A stretch of DNA of 64,000 nucleotides from Calothrix sp. PCC 7716 (lineage in GTDB: Bacteria; Cyanobacteriota; Cyanobacteriia; Cyanobacteriales; Nostocaceae), in the NCBI RefSeq assembly GCF_019977735.1, contig NZ_AP025018.1, positions 3,224,001 to 3,288,000 of the forward strand. Reading direction: 5' to 3'. Positions 17,812 to 26,727 of the stretch are shown here, piece by piece. The notes under the pieces were generated by a model that saw only the letters and a program-made list of their open reading frames with translations, made no database searches and had not been told where the DNA came from. Position numbers and translations under genes: made by a program. Within the stretch, counting starts at the first letter, position 1; every line of letters starts with the position of its first letter.

Positions 17812-18363
17812 CTAGCGGGCGCCAATACTTTTTTTAAAGCCATCGCGTTCGGTCATGCGCTTCATATAATCAAGTACTGCTGGGTATGGACTTAAATCGA
17901 GTTTTAGCATTATTGGGATGTAACAAAGAATAGAACCAACGGCAACATCGGCAACGGTAAATTCATTGCCCATTATAAAAGGTTGCTTCTCGAACATACT
18001 ATTAAGTGCCGTCATCAAACGCGGCATTTCTTTTTCTCTGCTTGCTTCGATAAAAACTCCTGTTGCCAAAGTTGAATTACCAAATAATACCCATTGATTA
18101 AGTACTGCGCGTGTTTCTACTGATGTAATTCCTGCGTGTTTTTCGGCAAGGTACATTAAAATGGCGCCTGACTCCCATAGTTTAAAGTCACCATCTACTA
18201 TTGCTGGGACTTTGCCAAATGGGTTGATAGCTAAAAACGCATCTTGACGATGTTCTGCTGCTGCCATGTCGAGCATGACTAGCTCATAAGGAACACTCAA
18301 TTCTTCAAGATACCATTGTACGATTGATGCGCGACTACGGGCGCCTGCATATAGTTTAAGCAT
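17812..18363 (-). CDS. Glutathione S-transferase family protein
   Basis: The 183-residue protein has an N-terminal thioredoxin-fold domain (LYAGARSRASIVQWYLEE, NPFGKVPAIVDGD, WESGAILMYLAEK). The helical C-terminal domain includes the N-capping box (GNEFTVADVAVG). It is somewhat shorter than the usual 200 or more residues. It should conjugate or reduce electrophiles using glutathione; the substrate is not predictable. Its ribosome-binding site is supplied by a heptad tandem repeat. It lies 30 bases after the gene at 18394 on the same strand, so the two may form an operon. Confidence 0.88.
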   Translation of the reverse strand: MLKLYAGARSRASIVQWYLEELSVPYELVMLDMAAAEHRQDAFLAINPFGKVPAIVDGDFKLWESGAILMYLAEKHAGITSVETRAVLNQWVLFGNSTLATGVFIEASREKEMPRLMTALNSMFEKQPFIMGNEFTVADVAVGSILCYIPIMLKLDLSPYPAVLDYMKRMTERDGFKKSIGAR

Positions 18364-18365
18364 AA

Positions 18366-18393
18366 TAACTCCTAACTCCTAACTCCTAACTCT
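18366..18393 (-). repeat. Heptad tandem repeat acting as ribosome-binding region
   Basis: On the minus strand the whole 30-base spacer between two genes is about four copies of AGTTAGG/TAGGAGT ending GGAGTTATTATG. The repeat therefore provides the Shine-Dalgarno GGAG, 6 bases before the GST start codon. Confidence 0.7.
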
Positions 18394-18855
18394 TCAAAGG
18401 ATTTTGTGGGTATTTGGATGTTGTTTAACGTTATCGTCTTTTGTGACGACTCGTGCAGCGTTTAGTACACGCTTACGGTCAATGGAGTATTGAAAGTCTT
18501 TGTAACATGTACCTTCAGGAATAAGAGATTTAGCACTTTCCCGTCGTTTATAAGTACGGGCAGCAGAGAACACTCTTTGCTCAAATTCGTCACTTAATTG
18601 AGCAGTTTCGGGAAATTCTGAGGGTATTTGAAAGTTACTGCCGCTTAAAATACTTCCTAGCGTTGTTCCACAAGCAAATTTATATGAAGTGGGAATTCCT
18701 TTAACTAGTGCTTCTAATGCTGCTGACGGTATTGGTTCGATAACTTCCACTTGATGGACTTCACCATCTTCTTTGACGAAGCATGTTGCTAAACCTAGAA
18801 CAATATAGTCGTCTTGAGTCAAGTCGGGTGCGCTGGGGTAAGAAGTTCCTAACAT
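18394..18855 (-). CDS. Conserved hypothetical protein (cyanobacterial)
   Basis: The 153-residue product has no signal peptide or membrane segment. It reads as a compact soluble protein (DDYIVLGLATCFVKEDGEV, VEVIEPIPSAALEAL, then SAARTYKRRESAKSL). I know no function for it. It probably shares a transcript with the GST gene 30 bases downstream. Its own start (ATG at 18855) is preceded by an AT-rich leader. Confidence 0.7.
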   Translation of the reverse strand: MLGTSYPSAPDLTQDDYIVLGLATCFVKEDGEVHQVEVIEPIPSAALEALVKGIPTSYKFACGTTLGSILSGSNFQIPSEFPETAQLSDEFEQRVFSAARTYKRRESAKSLIPEGTCYKDFQYSIDRKRVLNAARVVTKDDNVKQHPNTHKIL

Positions 18856-19283
18856 AAGAAAAATTTATGAAAAATTAATAAACAAATAGAAACTATTTAA
18901 CAGAAAATTGAGACTACCAGCTTATAGGTGGGAACTATAAAAGCGAAGGGGTTGAAAGGCGACTTTTAACCCCGAATGCTTAAAAGCCCTGTAGAGTAAT
19001 TGCTCGAATACACCCTGTAGGTGGATTTTAGCAACCTGTAACTCTCACCACTTGCCTAGTCTGGCAGATTGAGGTTTACTTTTTCTGGAATTGAACCAGG
19101 GGACGAAGTATCTATTAATAGATTCGACCATTAATTGAATTAGAGCATGAACGCGCGTCAATTCGCAGTGACTGTTCTAAAAAGATACTTCCTCCTCGTA
19201 CACACAACCAGATTCATTAAAGATACAGGGGCAGTACCGATACTAACCAACAACAATCAAAGCAGCACCACAGGCAGGAAGAC
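18856..19283. other. Intergenic region with strong secondary structure, possible non-coding RNA
   Basis: This 428-base gap between divergent genes has no ORF of note but is unusually GC-rich and structured. GGGGTTGAAAG (18948-18958) pairs with CTTTTAACCCC (18963-18973) around a GCGA loop, and outer AAGC/GCTT arms extend it. Two CCCTGTAG repeats follow (about 18990-19025), then a small CTGG...CCAG hairpin near 19085-19100. I could not match it to tmRNA, RNase P RNA, SRP RNA or a tRNA. It may be an unrecognised RNA or the leader of the TPR gene. Confidence 0.3.
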
Positions 19284-19994
19284 ATGAATACTCACACTTT
19301 TCTCGCATCTGACGATGAGCAACGCTACTCCAACCAGTTTGTTGCCAGTACGAAAAACCAGGTTCGACATCAAGAAACATCGAGTAACGACAACTTCTAT
19401 GTGGGAGATGGGAACTTACGTTCTTGTGCGCTGCGTTCTGCGAAACTTGGGGACTACCGCGAAGCCATATCACTGTTGAGTTTACTTTTACAGCGCCACC
19501 CTGAAAACGCGATTGATTATAATAATCGGGGATTAATTTATTATCAATGTGGCGAAAGACAAAAGGCTATTTGCGACTATAACACAGCAATTGAGCTTAA
19601 CCCGAATTTAGCCAGTGCTTATAATAACCGTGCGAACTATTACGCTGCGATTGGTGATTTAGCGGCAGCACTCGATGATTACGACAAAGCATTAGACTTA
19701 AATCCTAGCTATGCGCGTGCTTGGATAAACCGTGGAATTACGCTACGTGACTTGGGACGATATGAAGAAGCGACAGATAATTTTGAATGCGCGTTGATAT
19801 TTGACCAATACGAGGGTCACATTTTTGCAGAGCGTGGACGAACCTATCATCTTTGGGGTGATTGGAATTGGGCTATTGCCGATTATCGTCGTGCTTTAGA
19901 GAAGCTACCAACCTCACAAAACAGTAACGATGGTGCTTCTTGCCGTCTGCGCTTGCAAGTCGAGAATTGGTTGGGTGAACTTTTGTGTAGTTAA
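19284..19994 (+). CDS. Tetratricopeptide repeat protein
   Basis: After about 55 N-terminal residues without clear features, at least four TPR units run from about residue 70 to 210. They include NNRGLIYYQCGERQKAICDY, YNNRANYYAAIGDLAAALDD, WINRGITLRDLGRYEEATDN and AERGRTYHLWGDWNWAIADY. TPR arrays form a superhelix that binds other proteins. There is no signal peptide, so it acts in the cytoplasm or at the membrane face. AGGAAG lies just before the ATG. It has a long structured leader and no operon partner. Confidence 0.9.
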   Translation: MNTHTFLASDDEQRYSNQFVASTKNQVRHQETSSNDNFYVGDGNLRSCALRSAKLGDYREAISLLSLLLQRHPENAIDYNNRGLIYYQCGERQKAICDYNTAIELNPNLASAYNNRANYYAAIGDLAAALDDYDKALDLNPSYARAWINRGITLRDLGRYEEATDNFECALIFDQYEGHIFAERGRTYHLWGDWNWAIADYRRALEKLPTSQNSNDGASCRLRLQVENWLGELLCS

Positions 19995-20052
19995 CGGCGC
20001 CCCAAATAGCTTTAAAGCTGATGTATTTAGGGCGAGTTAAAATCACTAAAAA

Positions 20053-20469
20053 CTAGCGTCGATTTAATTCAATTAGCCAAGTGTTGAGTTCTTGACTTCG
20101 CTCGTTTGTCATGCGCGCGTAACAATTGATTCGTGTTGTTGGTTCAAGTGTTCCACCTTCATACATTCCTGCCTCAAACGCACAAAATGTATCGCGATGC
20201 TTCAACCAGTTTTGGTGTGATGCGACCAAACGCTTTCTTTGACTAACACTCACCTTGTCCAGCAATTGTTTATTTATGGAACTGAGCTTTTTACTTGCTT
20301 CTTTGTAGGTGCGTTCGCCACACTCAATCATATCCCTTGTTGTTTGGGGGTCTTTACAGTTTGGGGGTGGTAGCTGCTTTTGAGTTTGCGCTCCCACAGG
20401 TGCGGTGGGAACTACCGATAATAAAAATCCCGTGATAATTAATATATTCCAGCGCAAGAGCAATTCCAT
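20053..20469 (-). CDS. LprI-like (DUF1311) secreted protein
   Basis: I took the ATG at 20469, which has AAGGAG 5 bases upstream; a GTG six bases earlier is less likely. A signal peptide (LLLRWNILIITGFLLSVV, cleavage near VGA-QT) leads into a DUF1311/LprI domain. That domain has the conserved pattern of cysteines and aromatic residues (CKDPQTTRDMIECGERTY, HQNWLKHRDTFC, INCYARMTNERSQEL). The family includes periplasmic lysozyme-inhibitor-like proteins. It is a single gene, convergent with the TPR gene. Confidence 0.85.
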   Translation of the reverse strand: MELLLRWNILIITGFLLSVVPTAPVGAQTQKQLPPPNCKDPQTTRDMIECGERTYKEASKKLSSINKQLLDKVSVSQRKRLVASHQNWLKHRDTFCAFEAGMYEGGTLEPTTRINCYARMTNERSQELNTWLIELNRR

Positions 20470-20746
20470 TGCCACTCCTTACCAAGCACAGTGCCGTTAA
20501 ATGTACCAACAATCGTACTTAGAAATATCTAACGATTCCCAATCATCTTAAAGTTATATTTGTTACCGTTTTTGATGACTTAATTTTGGCGTAATATTTT
20601 TTAATAAAGCTTATCTTATATATATTTAACGCCACTCCAAGTTAGCAATGACTATTTCATATGTGAGTAAATTTATACATTACCTGAAGCTGCACCGCCT
20701 AAAAATAGGTTCAACAAAACTAATTAATTAACAAAGATTTAAGAAA

Positions 20747-20862
20747 TAATGAGTAATGAGTAATGAGTAATGAGTGCTGAGTGCTGAGTGCTGAGTGCTG
20801 AGTAGTAAGAACCAACTCAGCACTCAGCACTTTCTACTCAGCACTTTCTACTCAGCACTCTT
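20747..20862. repeat. Heptanucleotide repeats arranged as a large inverted repeat
   Basis: GAGTAAT units and then GAGTGCT units (about eight in all) run to about 20806. After a 12-base spacer the complementary CTCAGCA units follow, with CTTTCTA interspersed. The two arms can fold into a hairpin of more than 30 bp. This is a short-tandemly-repeated-repetitive element of the Nostocales type. The rest of the gap from 20470 to 20997 shows no gene. Confidence 0.85.
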
Positions 20863-20997
20863 TATAAGTATGGTAGAAACCGCATGTCATAAATTTACTA
20901 CCACAGGTTAAGCTGGAGGAGAGTAGCATTTTTTCAGCGCTATTTATAGAAATTTCGCCTTAAGTGTTAATTTTTTATTTCAACTCAAGAAACTGTA

Positions 20998-21735
20998 ATG
21001 CTAGACCGAATTTTTGATAACCTCCAATTTCATTTCAGCGTAGAAGCATCTATCGTGCTGTTACTGCTGATATTTTTAGAGGCAGTACTTTCTGCTGATA
21101 ACGCTATTGCACTTGCAGCTATTGCCCAAGGGCTTGACGATAAGGAAAAAGAGAAACAAGCTCTTAACTATGGCTTGGTGATAGCTTACGTGCTTCGTAT
21201 CACACTGCTGCTTACAGCTACTTGGGTACAAAAGTATTGGCAGTTTGAATTAATCGGCGCCTCTTACTTGCTGTGGTTAGTTTTCCAGCATTTTACGTCA
21301 GAGGAGGACGAAGAAAATCAGCATCACGGTCCCAAGTTTAGTTCAGTTTTACGGCTTATTCCCGTAATTGCGCTTACTGATTTAGCGTTCTCATTAGACA
21401 GCGTTACAACAGCTATTGCCGTAAGTCAGGAAACCTGGTTAGTTTTAACAGGTACTACCATTGGCGTTATTACCCTGCGTTTCATGGCAGGTTTATTTAT
21501 TCGCTGGTTGGATGAGTTTACTCATTTAGAAGATGCTGGTTATATCACCGTGGCATTTGTGGGTTTACGCTTACTTCTCAAAGTCATTAACGAATCGCTT
21601 GTTCCTCCACAGTGGATTGTCATTAGCGCAATTGCAGTTATTCTAATGTGGGGATTCTCTAAACGTAACGACAAGAACGCAGTAGAATCCGTTTTAACGG
21701 CGCCTGAATTAAAGAAACAGGAAGTTGCAGAATAA
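20998..21735 (+). CDS. TerC family integral membrane protein
   Basis: The 245-residue protein has about seven hydrophobic segments. It shows the TerC signature acidic motifs within membrane helices: LIFLEAVLSADNAIALAAIA near residue 30 and LTDLAFSLDSVTTAIAVS near residue 130. TerC/Alx proteins handle metal ions, for example manganese export or metal insertion during secretion. The substrate here is unknown. The 260-base leader contains repeats but no partner gene. A terminator-like palindrome lies 18 bases after the stop. Confidence 0.92.
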   Translation: MLDRIFDNLQFHFSVEASIVLLLLIFLEAVLSADNAIALAAIAQGLDDKEKEKQALNYGLVIAYVLRITLLLTATWVQKYWQFELIGASYLLWLVFQHFTSEEDEENQHHGPKFSSVLRLIPVIALTDLAFSLDSVTTAIAVSQETWLVLTGTTIGVITLRFMAGLFIRWLDEFTHLEDAGYITVAFVGLRLLLKVINESLVPPQWIVISAIAVILMWGFSKRNDKNAVESVLTAPELKKQEVAE

Positions 21736-21752
21736 AAGTTATGATACGCTAC

Positions 21753-21777
21753 GTAGGGTGGGCACTGCCCACCTTAC
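21753..21777. terminator. Palindromic repeat/terminator GGTGGGCActGCCCACC
   Basis: GTAGGGTGGGCACTGCCCACC is almost perfectly self-complementary and lies between the convergent TerC and ndk genes. A second copy with a T-for-C change is at 24524-24547. It can act as a two-way terminator and is also a dispersed repeat. Confidence 0.6.
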
Positions 21778-21785
21778 TTTGGAAC

Positions 21786-22235
21786 TTATTCGTACAACCA
21801 AGCTTTGATTTCAGGCGCCCAGTTGACTAGTTCTTCTTCTTTAAACCATAGAGCAATTTCGTTTTTTGCGGTTTCAGGAGCATCGGAACCGTGGATGATG
21901 TTACGACCAGTGTTTACACCAAAGTCACCCCTAATAGTACCTGGCTCGGAGTTGAGAGGGTTGGTGGCGCCAATAAGTTTACGGGCAGAGGCAATAACAC
22001 CATCACCTTCCCATACCATCGCTACAACTGGGCCAGAGGTAATAAAATCTATCAAGCTTGCAAAGAAAGGGCGTTCGCGGTGAACATCGTAATGCGCTTG
22101 AGCTAATTCGCGACTAACATTCATGAACTTCAAGCCAACAAGGGTAAAACCCTTAGTTTCAAAGCGACGGATAATTTCGCCGATAAGTTTACGCTGTACG
22201 CCATCGGGTTTAATTGCTAAGAATGTGCGCTCCAA
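21786..22235 (-). CDS. ndk: Nucleoside diphosphate kinase, TTG start
   Basis: The product has the family start [14 protein letters not shown], the active-site His in NIIHGSD and the Kpn-loop region, with the usual 149 residues. The enzyme moves the gamma-phosphate between nucleoside triphosphates and diphosphates through a phospho-His. The start is TTG at 22233-22235. GAGGAG lies 7 bases upstream of it and all known family members begin at this residue, whereas the in-frame ATG farther upstream would add 12 residues of no family likeness. It is a single gene on the minus strand. Confidence 0.95.
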   Translation of the reverse strand: MERTFLAIKPDGVQRKLIGEIIRRFETKGFTLVGLKFMNVSRELAQAHYDVHRERPFFASLIDFITSGPVVAMVWEGDGVIASARKLIGATNPLNSEPGTIRGDFGVNTGRNIIHGSDAPETAKNEIALWFKEEELVNWAPEIKAWLYE

Positions 22236-22454
22236 AGTTGTACTCCTCAAATATGGGTAATCGTGATTCAACTGACCAATAAAAGTTTATCGGGTAAAGG
22301 CGAAAGCGGAAAGAGGAAAAGGAAAAACATCCAACTCGTTACCTATGGAGGCGCCTCTTAATCTTTTGTTAATCTTCTTGATGGTGCAGGACATAGCGTG
22401 GAATTTTGCTAAATTGTAGATTCGTGGGTGAAGAATATTGAGGTTTAGGAAAAA

Positions 22455-24482
22455 ATGGGTGTTGAGTCAACTGCTATGACTGATGAGGTGTTGAAACCTC
22501 CGTCCAACGGTAAAAAAGCTGCAAGTAGTCATAATTCAAACAATAAGCAAAAACAGTTGCTTTTACCGAGTAGTACGCCAAATACCCCCCGTCGTCATTG
22601 GACTATTGAAGATAGCGAAGATTTATATCGCATTGACGGATGGGGACAGCCTTATTTTTCGATTAACGCTGCTGGTCATATTACGGTTTCCCCCAAAGGT
22701 GACAGAGGTGGTTCGCTAGATTTATATGATTTGGTTAATGCACTCAAGCAGCGTAATCTCGGTTTACCGTTACTGATTCGATTCTCTGATATTTTGGAAG
22801 ACCGAATCGAGCGTCTTAATGCTTGTTTTGCTAAAGCAATTGCCCGCTATAATTATGCAGGTGTATACCGTGGTGTATTTCCAGTCAAATGCAACCAGCA
22901 ACGACATCTCATTGAAGATTTAGTCAAGTTCGGCAAACCCCATCAGTTTGGTTTAGAAGCTGGCTCTAAACCAGAGTTAATGATTGCTTTAGCACTACTC
23001 GAAACTCCAGGCGCCTTATTAGTGTGTAACGGTTATAAAGACCGCGAGTACGTTGAAACAGCGATGCTGGCTATCAAACTTGGGCAAACTCCAATTATTG
23101 TGCTTGAACAAGTTGAAGAAGTTGACCTAGTTATCGAAGCGAATCTTCAGTTGGGTATTAAACCAATTTTAGGTGTACGCGCGAAACTTAGTACGCAAGG
23201 AATGGGACGTTGGGGAACTTCATCGGGCGACCGTGCTAAATTTGGTTTGAGCATCCCCGAAATTATCCAAGCTGTTGATAAACTACGTGCGGCAGATTTG
23301 TTAGATTCTTTACAGCTTTTACACTTTCATATTGGCTCGCAAATCTCAGCCATTCATGTAATAAAAGATGCCATTCAAGAAGCTAGTCAAATTTACGTAG
23401 AACTAGCTGCACTCGGCGCCAACATGAAGTATCTCGATGTTGGTGGTGGTTTAGGTGTAGACTATGATGGTTCGCAAACCAACTTCTACGCCTCGAAAAA
23501 CTACAACATGCAAAACTATGCCAATGATATTGTGGCAGAGTTAAAAGATACCTGTAGCGAGCGTGGTATAGGAGTACCAACTTTAATTAGTGAAAGCGGA
23601 CGTGCAATTGCGTCGCATCAGTCAGTGTTGATTTTCGATGTTCTTAGTACGTGCGAAGTCCCCCACGAACAACCCGAACCTCCAAAAGAAGGTGAGTCCC
23701 ACATTATTAACTATCTTTGGGAAACTTACCAATCAATCAACAACGATAACTATCAAGAACTTTATCACGACGCCACCCAGTTTAAAGATGAAGCTATTAG
23801 TCGCTTTAAGTTGGGAATTTTTAGCCTCACTGAACGTGCCAAAGCCGAACGTTTGTTCTGGGCATGTTGCCATAAAATACTTTATTTGACTCGGCAGCAT
23901 GAATACGTGCCCGATGAATTGGAAGACCTTGAACAAATTATGGCTTCCATTTATTACGTCAATTTTTCGGTGTTTCAGTCGGCGCCAGATTGTTGGGCAA
24001 TAGACCAATTATTTCCCATTATGCCCATACATCGTTTGGGAGAAGAACCAACGCGACGGGGGATATTGGCAGATTTAACTTGCGACAGTGATGGAAAAAT
24101 CGATAACTTTATCGATTTACGCGATGTTAAACCAGTATTAGAGTTACACCCGTTTAAACAGGGCGAACCTTATTATCTTGGCATGTTCCTAAATGGCGCC
24201 TATCAAGAAATTATGGGTAACTTACACAACTTGTTTGGCGACACAAACACCGTTCACATTCAGCTAACACCCAAAGGCTATCAAATCGAACATGTTGTTA
24301 AAGGTGACACCATGAGCGAGGTAGTTAGCTACGTACAGTACGACTCTGAAGACATGGTGGAAAACATTCGCCAGCGCTGTGAAAAAGCACTCGAAGAAAA
24401 GCGTATTACTTTAGCTGAATCACAAAGGTTGTTACAAACTTATGAACAAAGCTTAAGTAGATACACTTACCTTTCCTCGTAG
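22455..24482 (+). CDS. speA: Biosynthetic arginine decarboxylase SpeA
   Basis: The 675-residue protein has the fold-III PLP enzyme pattern of SpeA. The PLP Lys is in VFPVKCNQQRHL, followed by FGLEAGSKPEL, LLHFHIGSQIS and the glycine-rich YLDVGGGLGVDYDG. The C-terminal LTCDSDGKID supplies the catalytic Cys. It decarboxylates arginine to agmatine, the first step of polyamine synthesis. The first 45 residues are polar and variable (Ser/Asn/Lys-rich), as in other cyanobacteria, and the true start may be the internal Met at residue 8. It stands alone and is followed by terminator-like repeats. Confidence 0.96.
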   Translation: MGVESTAMTDEVLKPPSNGKKAASSHNSNNKQKQLLLPSSTPNTPRRHWTIEDSEDLYRIDGWGQPYFSINAAGHITVSPKGDRGGSLDLYDLVNALKQRNLGLPLLIRFSDILEDRIERLNACFAKAIARYNYAGVYRGVFPVKCNQQRHLIEDLVKFGKPHQFGLEAGSKPELMIALALLETPGALLVCNGYKDREYVETAMLAIKLGQTPIIVLEQVEEVDLVIEANLQLGIKPILGVRAKLSTQGMGRWGTSSGDRAKFGLSIPEIIQAVDKLRAADLLDSLQLLHFHIGSQISAIHVIKDAIQEASQIYVELAALGANMKYLDVGGGLGVDYDGSQTNFYASKNYNMQNYANDIVAELKDTCSERGIGVPTLISESGRAIASHQSVLIFDVLSTCEVPHEQPEPPKEGESHIINYLWETYQSINNDNYQELYHDATQFKDEAISRFKLGIFSLTERAKAERLFWACCHKILYLTRQHEYVPDELEDLEQIMASIYYVNFSVFQSAPDCWAIDQLFPIMPIHRLGEEPTRRGILADLTCDSDGKIDNFIDLRDVKPVLELHPFKQGEPYYLGMFLNGAYQEIMGNLHNLFGDTNTVHIQLTPKGYQIEHVVKGDTMSEVVSYVQYDSEDMVENIRQRCEKALEEKRITLAESQRLLQTYEQSLSRYTYLSS

Positions 24483-24547
24483 GTTGGGTGGAGGCTTTGC
24501 GTAACCCAACGCTCGGTAATTTGTAAGGTGGGCATTGCCCACCCTAC
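24483..24547. repeat. Pair of palindromic repeats after speA
   Basis: GTTGGGT...ACCCAAC (24483-24510) is followed by GTAAGGTGGGCATTGCCCACC (about 24524-24547). Both can fold and probably end speA transcription. The second is a copy of the repeat at 21753. Confidence 0.6.
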
Positions 24548-24692
24548 TATTAAGATAAATTAAGTTATGTAAGTATTACTTTAACTGTTATAAAGAATTG
24601 TTCTTATTTACTTGATAGATAACTCTCTATTATCAAATCTTCATATACTGGATTTATTCTCAATTTTTAATTTCACATAGCGAGGTAGAAAC

Positions 24693-24893
24693 ATGGTTCA
24701 TACCTACGAAGTGTTCGTTGATGTTAAAGAATTTGCTGATTACAAAAGCAACGATGCGCGTTTTGGCAGTACGCGCTACGAAATTGATGCGGAATCGAGG
24801 TCAATAGTTGATGTAGTGGCATTCGATAAAGCTAGAAGCGAGTATCCAAAAGCTAGTGAGTATGACATTAGGATAACTAGGCTGCTTAAATAA
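24693..24893 (+). CDS. Small hypothetical protein
   Basis: The 66-residue product (TYEVFVDVKEFADYKSNDA, RYEIDAESRSIVDVVAF, YDIRITRLL) is charged and looks like a compact alpha/beta domain. I recognise no family. GAGGT lies 8 bases upstream of the ATG, which supports translation. It is flanked by speA and the M20 pseudogene and has no clear partner. Confidence 0.6.
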   Translation: MVHTYEVFVDVKEFADYKSNDARFGSTRYEIDAESRSIVDVVAFDKARSEYPKASEYDIRITRLLK

Positions 24894-25035
24894 AGTAGTA
24901 ATATACTATACAAATAAATCTTTATAGGACGGATTCTACCGTCCTTAAATATTATCTTGTTCAACTTGCTCCTAAATCCATTAAAAGTTTGGTTAGCAAA
25001 TAAATGCGCGGTGCAATACGTTCCAAATCTATGTA

Positions 25036-26727
25036 GGGGTTGCTGAAAAAGTCATAGAAAGCAATCTCAAGTGTTGACAAGTTATTTAAGAACAACTAAG
25101 CATAAGTTTATGTTGTCGAAAAATAGCAAAATGATAATTTTCAAGTATATTAGGCTGTAAAAAAGATGTGTTTTTCAAAAATAAACATAAAAAAGCATAT
25201 AGAACCCGTGACAGGTGAGTAGAAATGTTCATTACTAAAAAAGTAATAGCAATTACGGTTAGAGAAGTATGAGGAAGTTTGGCCATGACTCGATTAAGAC
25301 TAAATCTTCTTTTGCCCTGTCCAAACTTCCCTTCAATGCAGTTACGAATTCTCTCTGATTCCAAAGCTTGTTTTTTTTCTTCTTTACTAACATTAACTTT
25401 TGGTCTTCCCAAAGCAGGTCCACTCATTATAATACCTCTTTCTTTACACCAAGCTCGGTTTTCTCTTGTACGATAAATTTTATCTACATGAACCGATTCT
25501 GGATAATAACCAGTATAATTTTTATATGCTTCTACTTGTGCTTTTAAATCTCCTGATTCATTGAAGTTATCCCAACTAATATGGTCTAAAAATACATATC
25601 CATCAAAGTAACTAGCAGATAATTTGGCGCCAAACTCTACTGCCTTACCCGCTTTACCTCGAACAATTGGGCGGATATGAGGTTGGCTTAAACTAACAAT
25701 GCGGTCATCAATACTTTGTTTTTGATTTTCATACAACCATAGTTATTGACGATATATTTCTGCTGCAACAAGCAGCATCTCATATTGTCTGTCAGTTAAA
25801 ACCTCTAGAGTAGCTCCTGATAGGACTAACTGTCTAATATGAGACAAATTCCTATTGATATATTGAAGTTGTTTTTTAATTGCTTTTCTTCTATCTTTTT
25901 GAGATACACGACGTTTCTTAGCTACTTCTAAATAATCTTTTCTAGCTACTTCTCGATATGTTCTTGGTTTCTTCTCTAATCGCCCCTTGAGTTGCTCATA
26001 AAGTAAGTCTATAATTTTTTCTGTATGTTTTCTGGCTTGATTTAAAAGACCTAAATCTGTCGGATAGGCTATATCACCTGGCGCACATGTTGCATCCAAT
26101 ATCAATTTTCCCCAATTTTTTGGTGTATTACCTTCTTCTGTCTCTTCTGTTTTTTTTTCGGCTAATTCTTCGGATGCGGCTTCTAGCATCTTCTTAACCA
26201 TTCCCTGATTAACTTTGTTGACTAGCTCAACACTAATTCTTTCTCTAAAATGGACTAACATTGATGCATCGAATGGAGCCTCATTACTATAAGATGACAT
26301 CCCTATAAAATACTGTAGGTAAGGGTTCTCTTTGATTTGCTCTACAGTTTCTCTATCACTTATACCTAGTTTTTCTTTAATTATTAATGCTCCTAATGCC
26401 ATGCGAAATGGCTTTGCAGGTGCCCCCATTTCTATAGAGAATGAAGTTGAGTACTCGTCTTCAAACTCCGACCAAGGTACAAACTCTGCCATCAGTACCC
26501 AACGGTTATCTTCTGATAATTTTCCCTCAAACGGAAGTTGAAAGTTTTCAGGTGAAATTGGAGCTTGCTCCTGTTTTCGGTACATGGTTACTAATAAGCA
26601 CTCTTGAGCGCTAGTCACGTAGATGCAAGGATTTTAGGTAATTTTACCTTCTTCTCTTGCATCTGGATATATTTCTTTGGTCTGATAATCTGATGGCGCC
26701 TGCTTTTTTCTCTTTTTCAGCAACCCC
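25036..26727. mobile_element. IS5-like insertion sequence with 16-bp terminal inverted repeats and TATGTA target duplication
   Basis: The ends are exact: GGGGTTGCTGAAAAAG starts at 25036 and its complement ends at 26727. The host sequence TATGTA is present on both sides (25030-25035 and 26728-26733), and joining the flanks restores the M20 reading frame. The element is 1692 bp long and carries one transposase gene on the minus strand, broken by an in-frame stop. Confidence 0.9.
25086..26585 (-). pseudogene. IS5-family (DUF772-type) DDE transposase with an in-frame stop codon
   Basis: The likely start is ATG at 26585 (MYRKQEQAPISP). The N-terminal DUF772 domain and the first catalytic Asp (LILDATCAPGD) lie before a TAA at 25743-25745. 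The same frame resumes at once (LYENQKQSIDDRIVSLSQPH) and carries the second Asp (VHVDKIYRTREN) and the Glu (NCIEGKFGQGKRR). All catalytic parts are present, so a single nonsense mutation separates them. The element cannot move by itself unless the stop is read through or translation restarts at the following TTG. The C-terminal 40 residues are hydrophobic and then basic. Confidence 0.85.

Noticed and set aside
19080..19105. Possible T-arm of a tRNA or tmRNA on the minus strand (CTGG TTCAATT CCAG)
   Set aside because: No acceptor stem, anticodon arm or tmRNA conserved ends could be placed around it.
20747..20862. Short-unit repeats considered as a CRISPR array
   Set aside because: The units are 7 bp without spacers and run as inverted arms; no cas genes are present.
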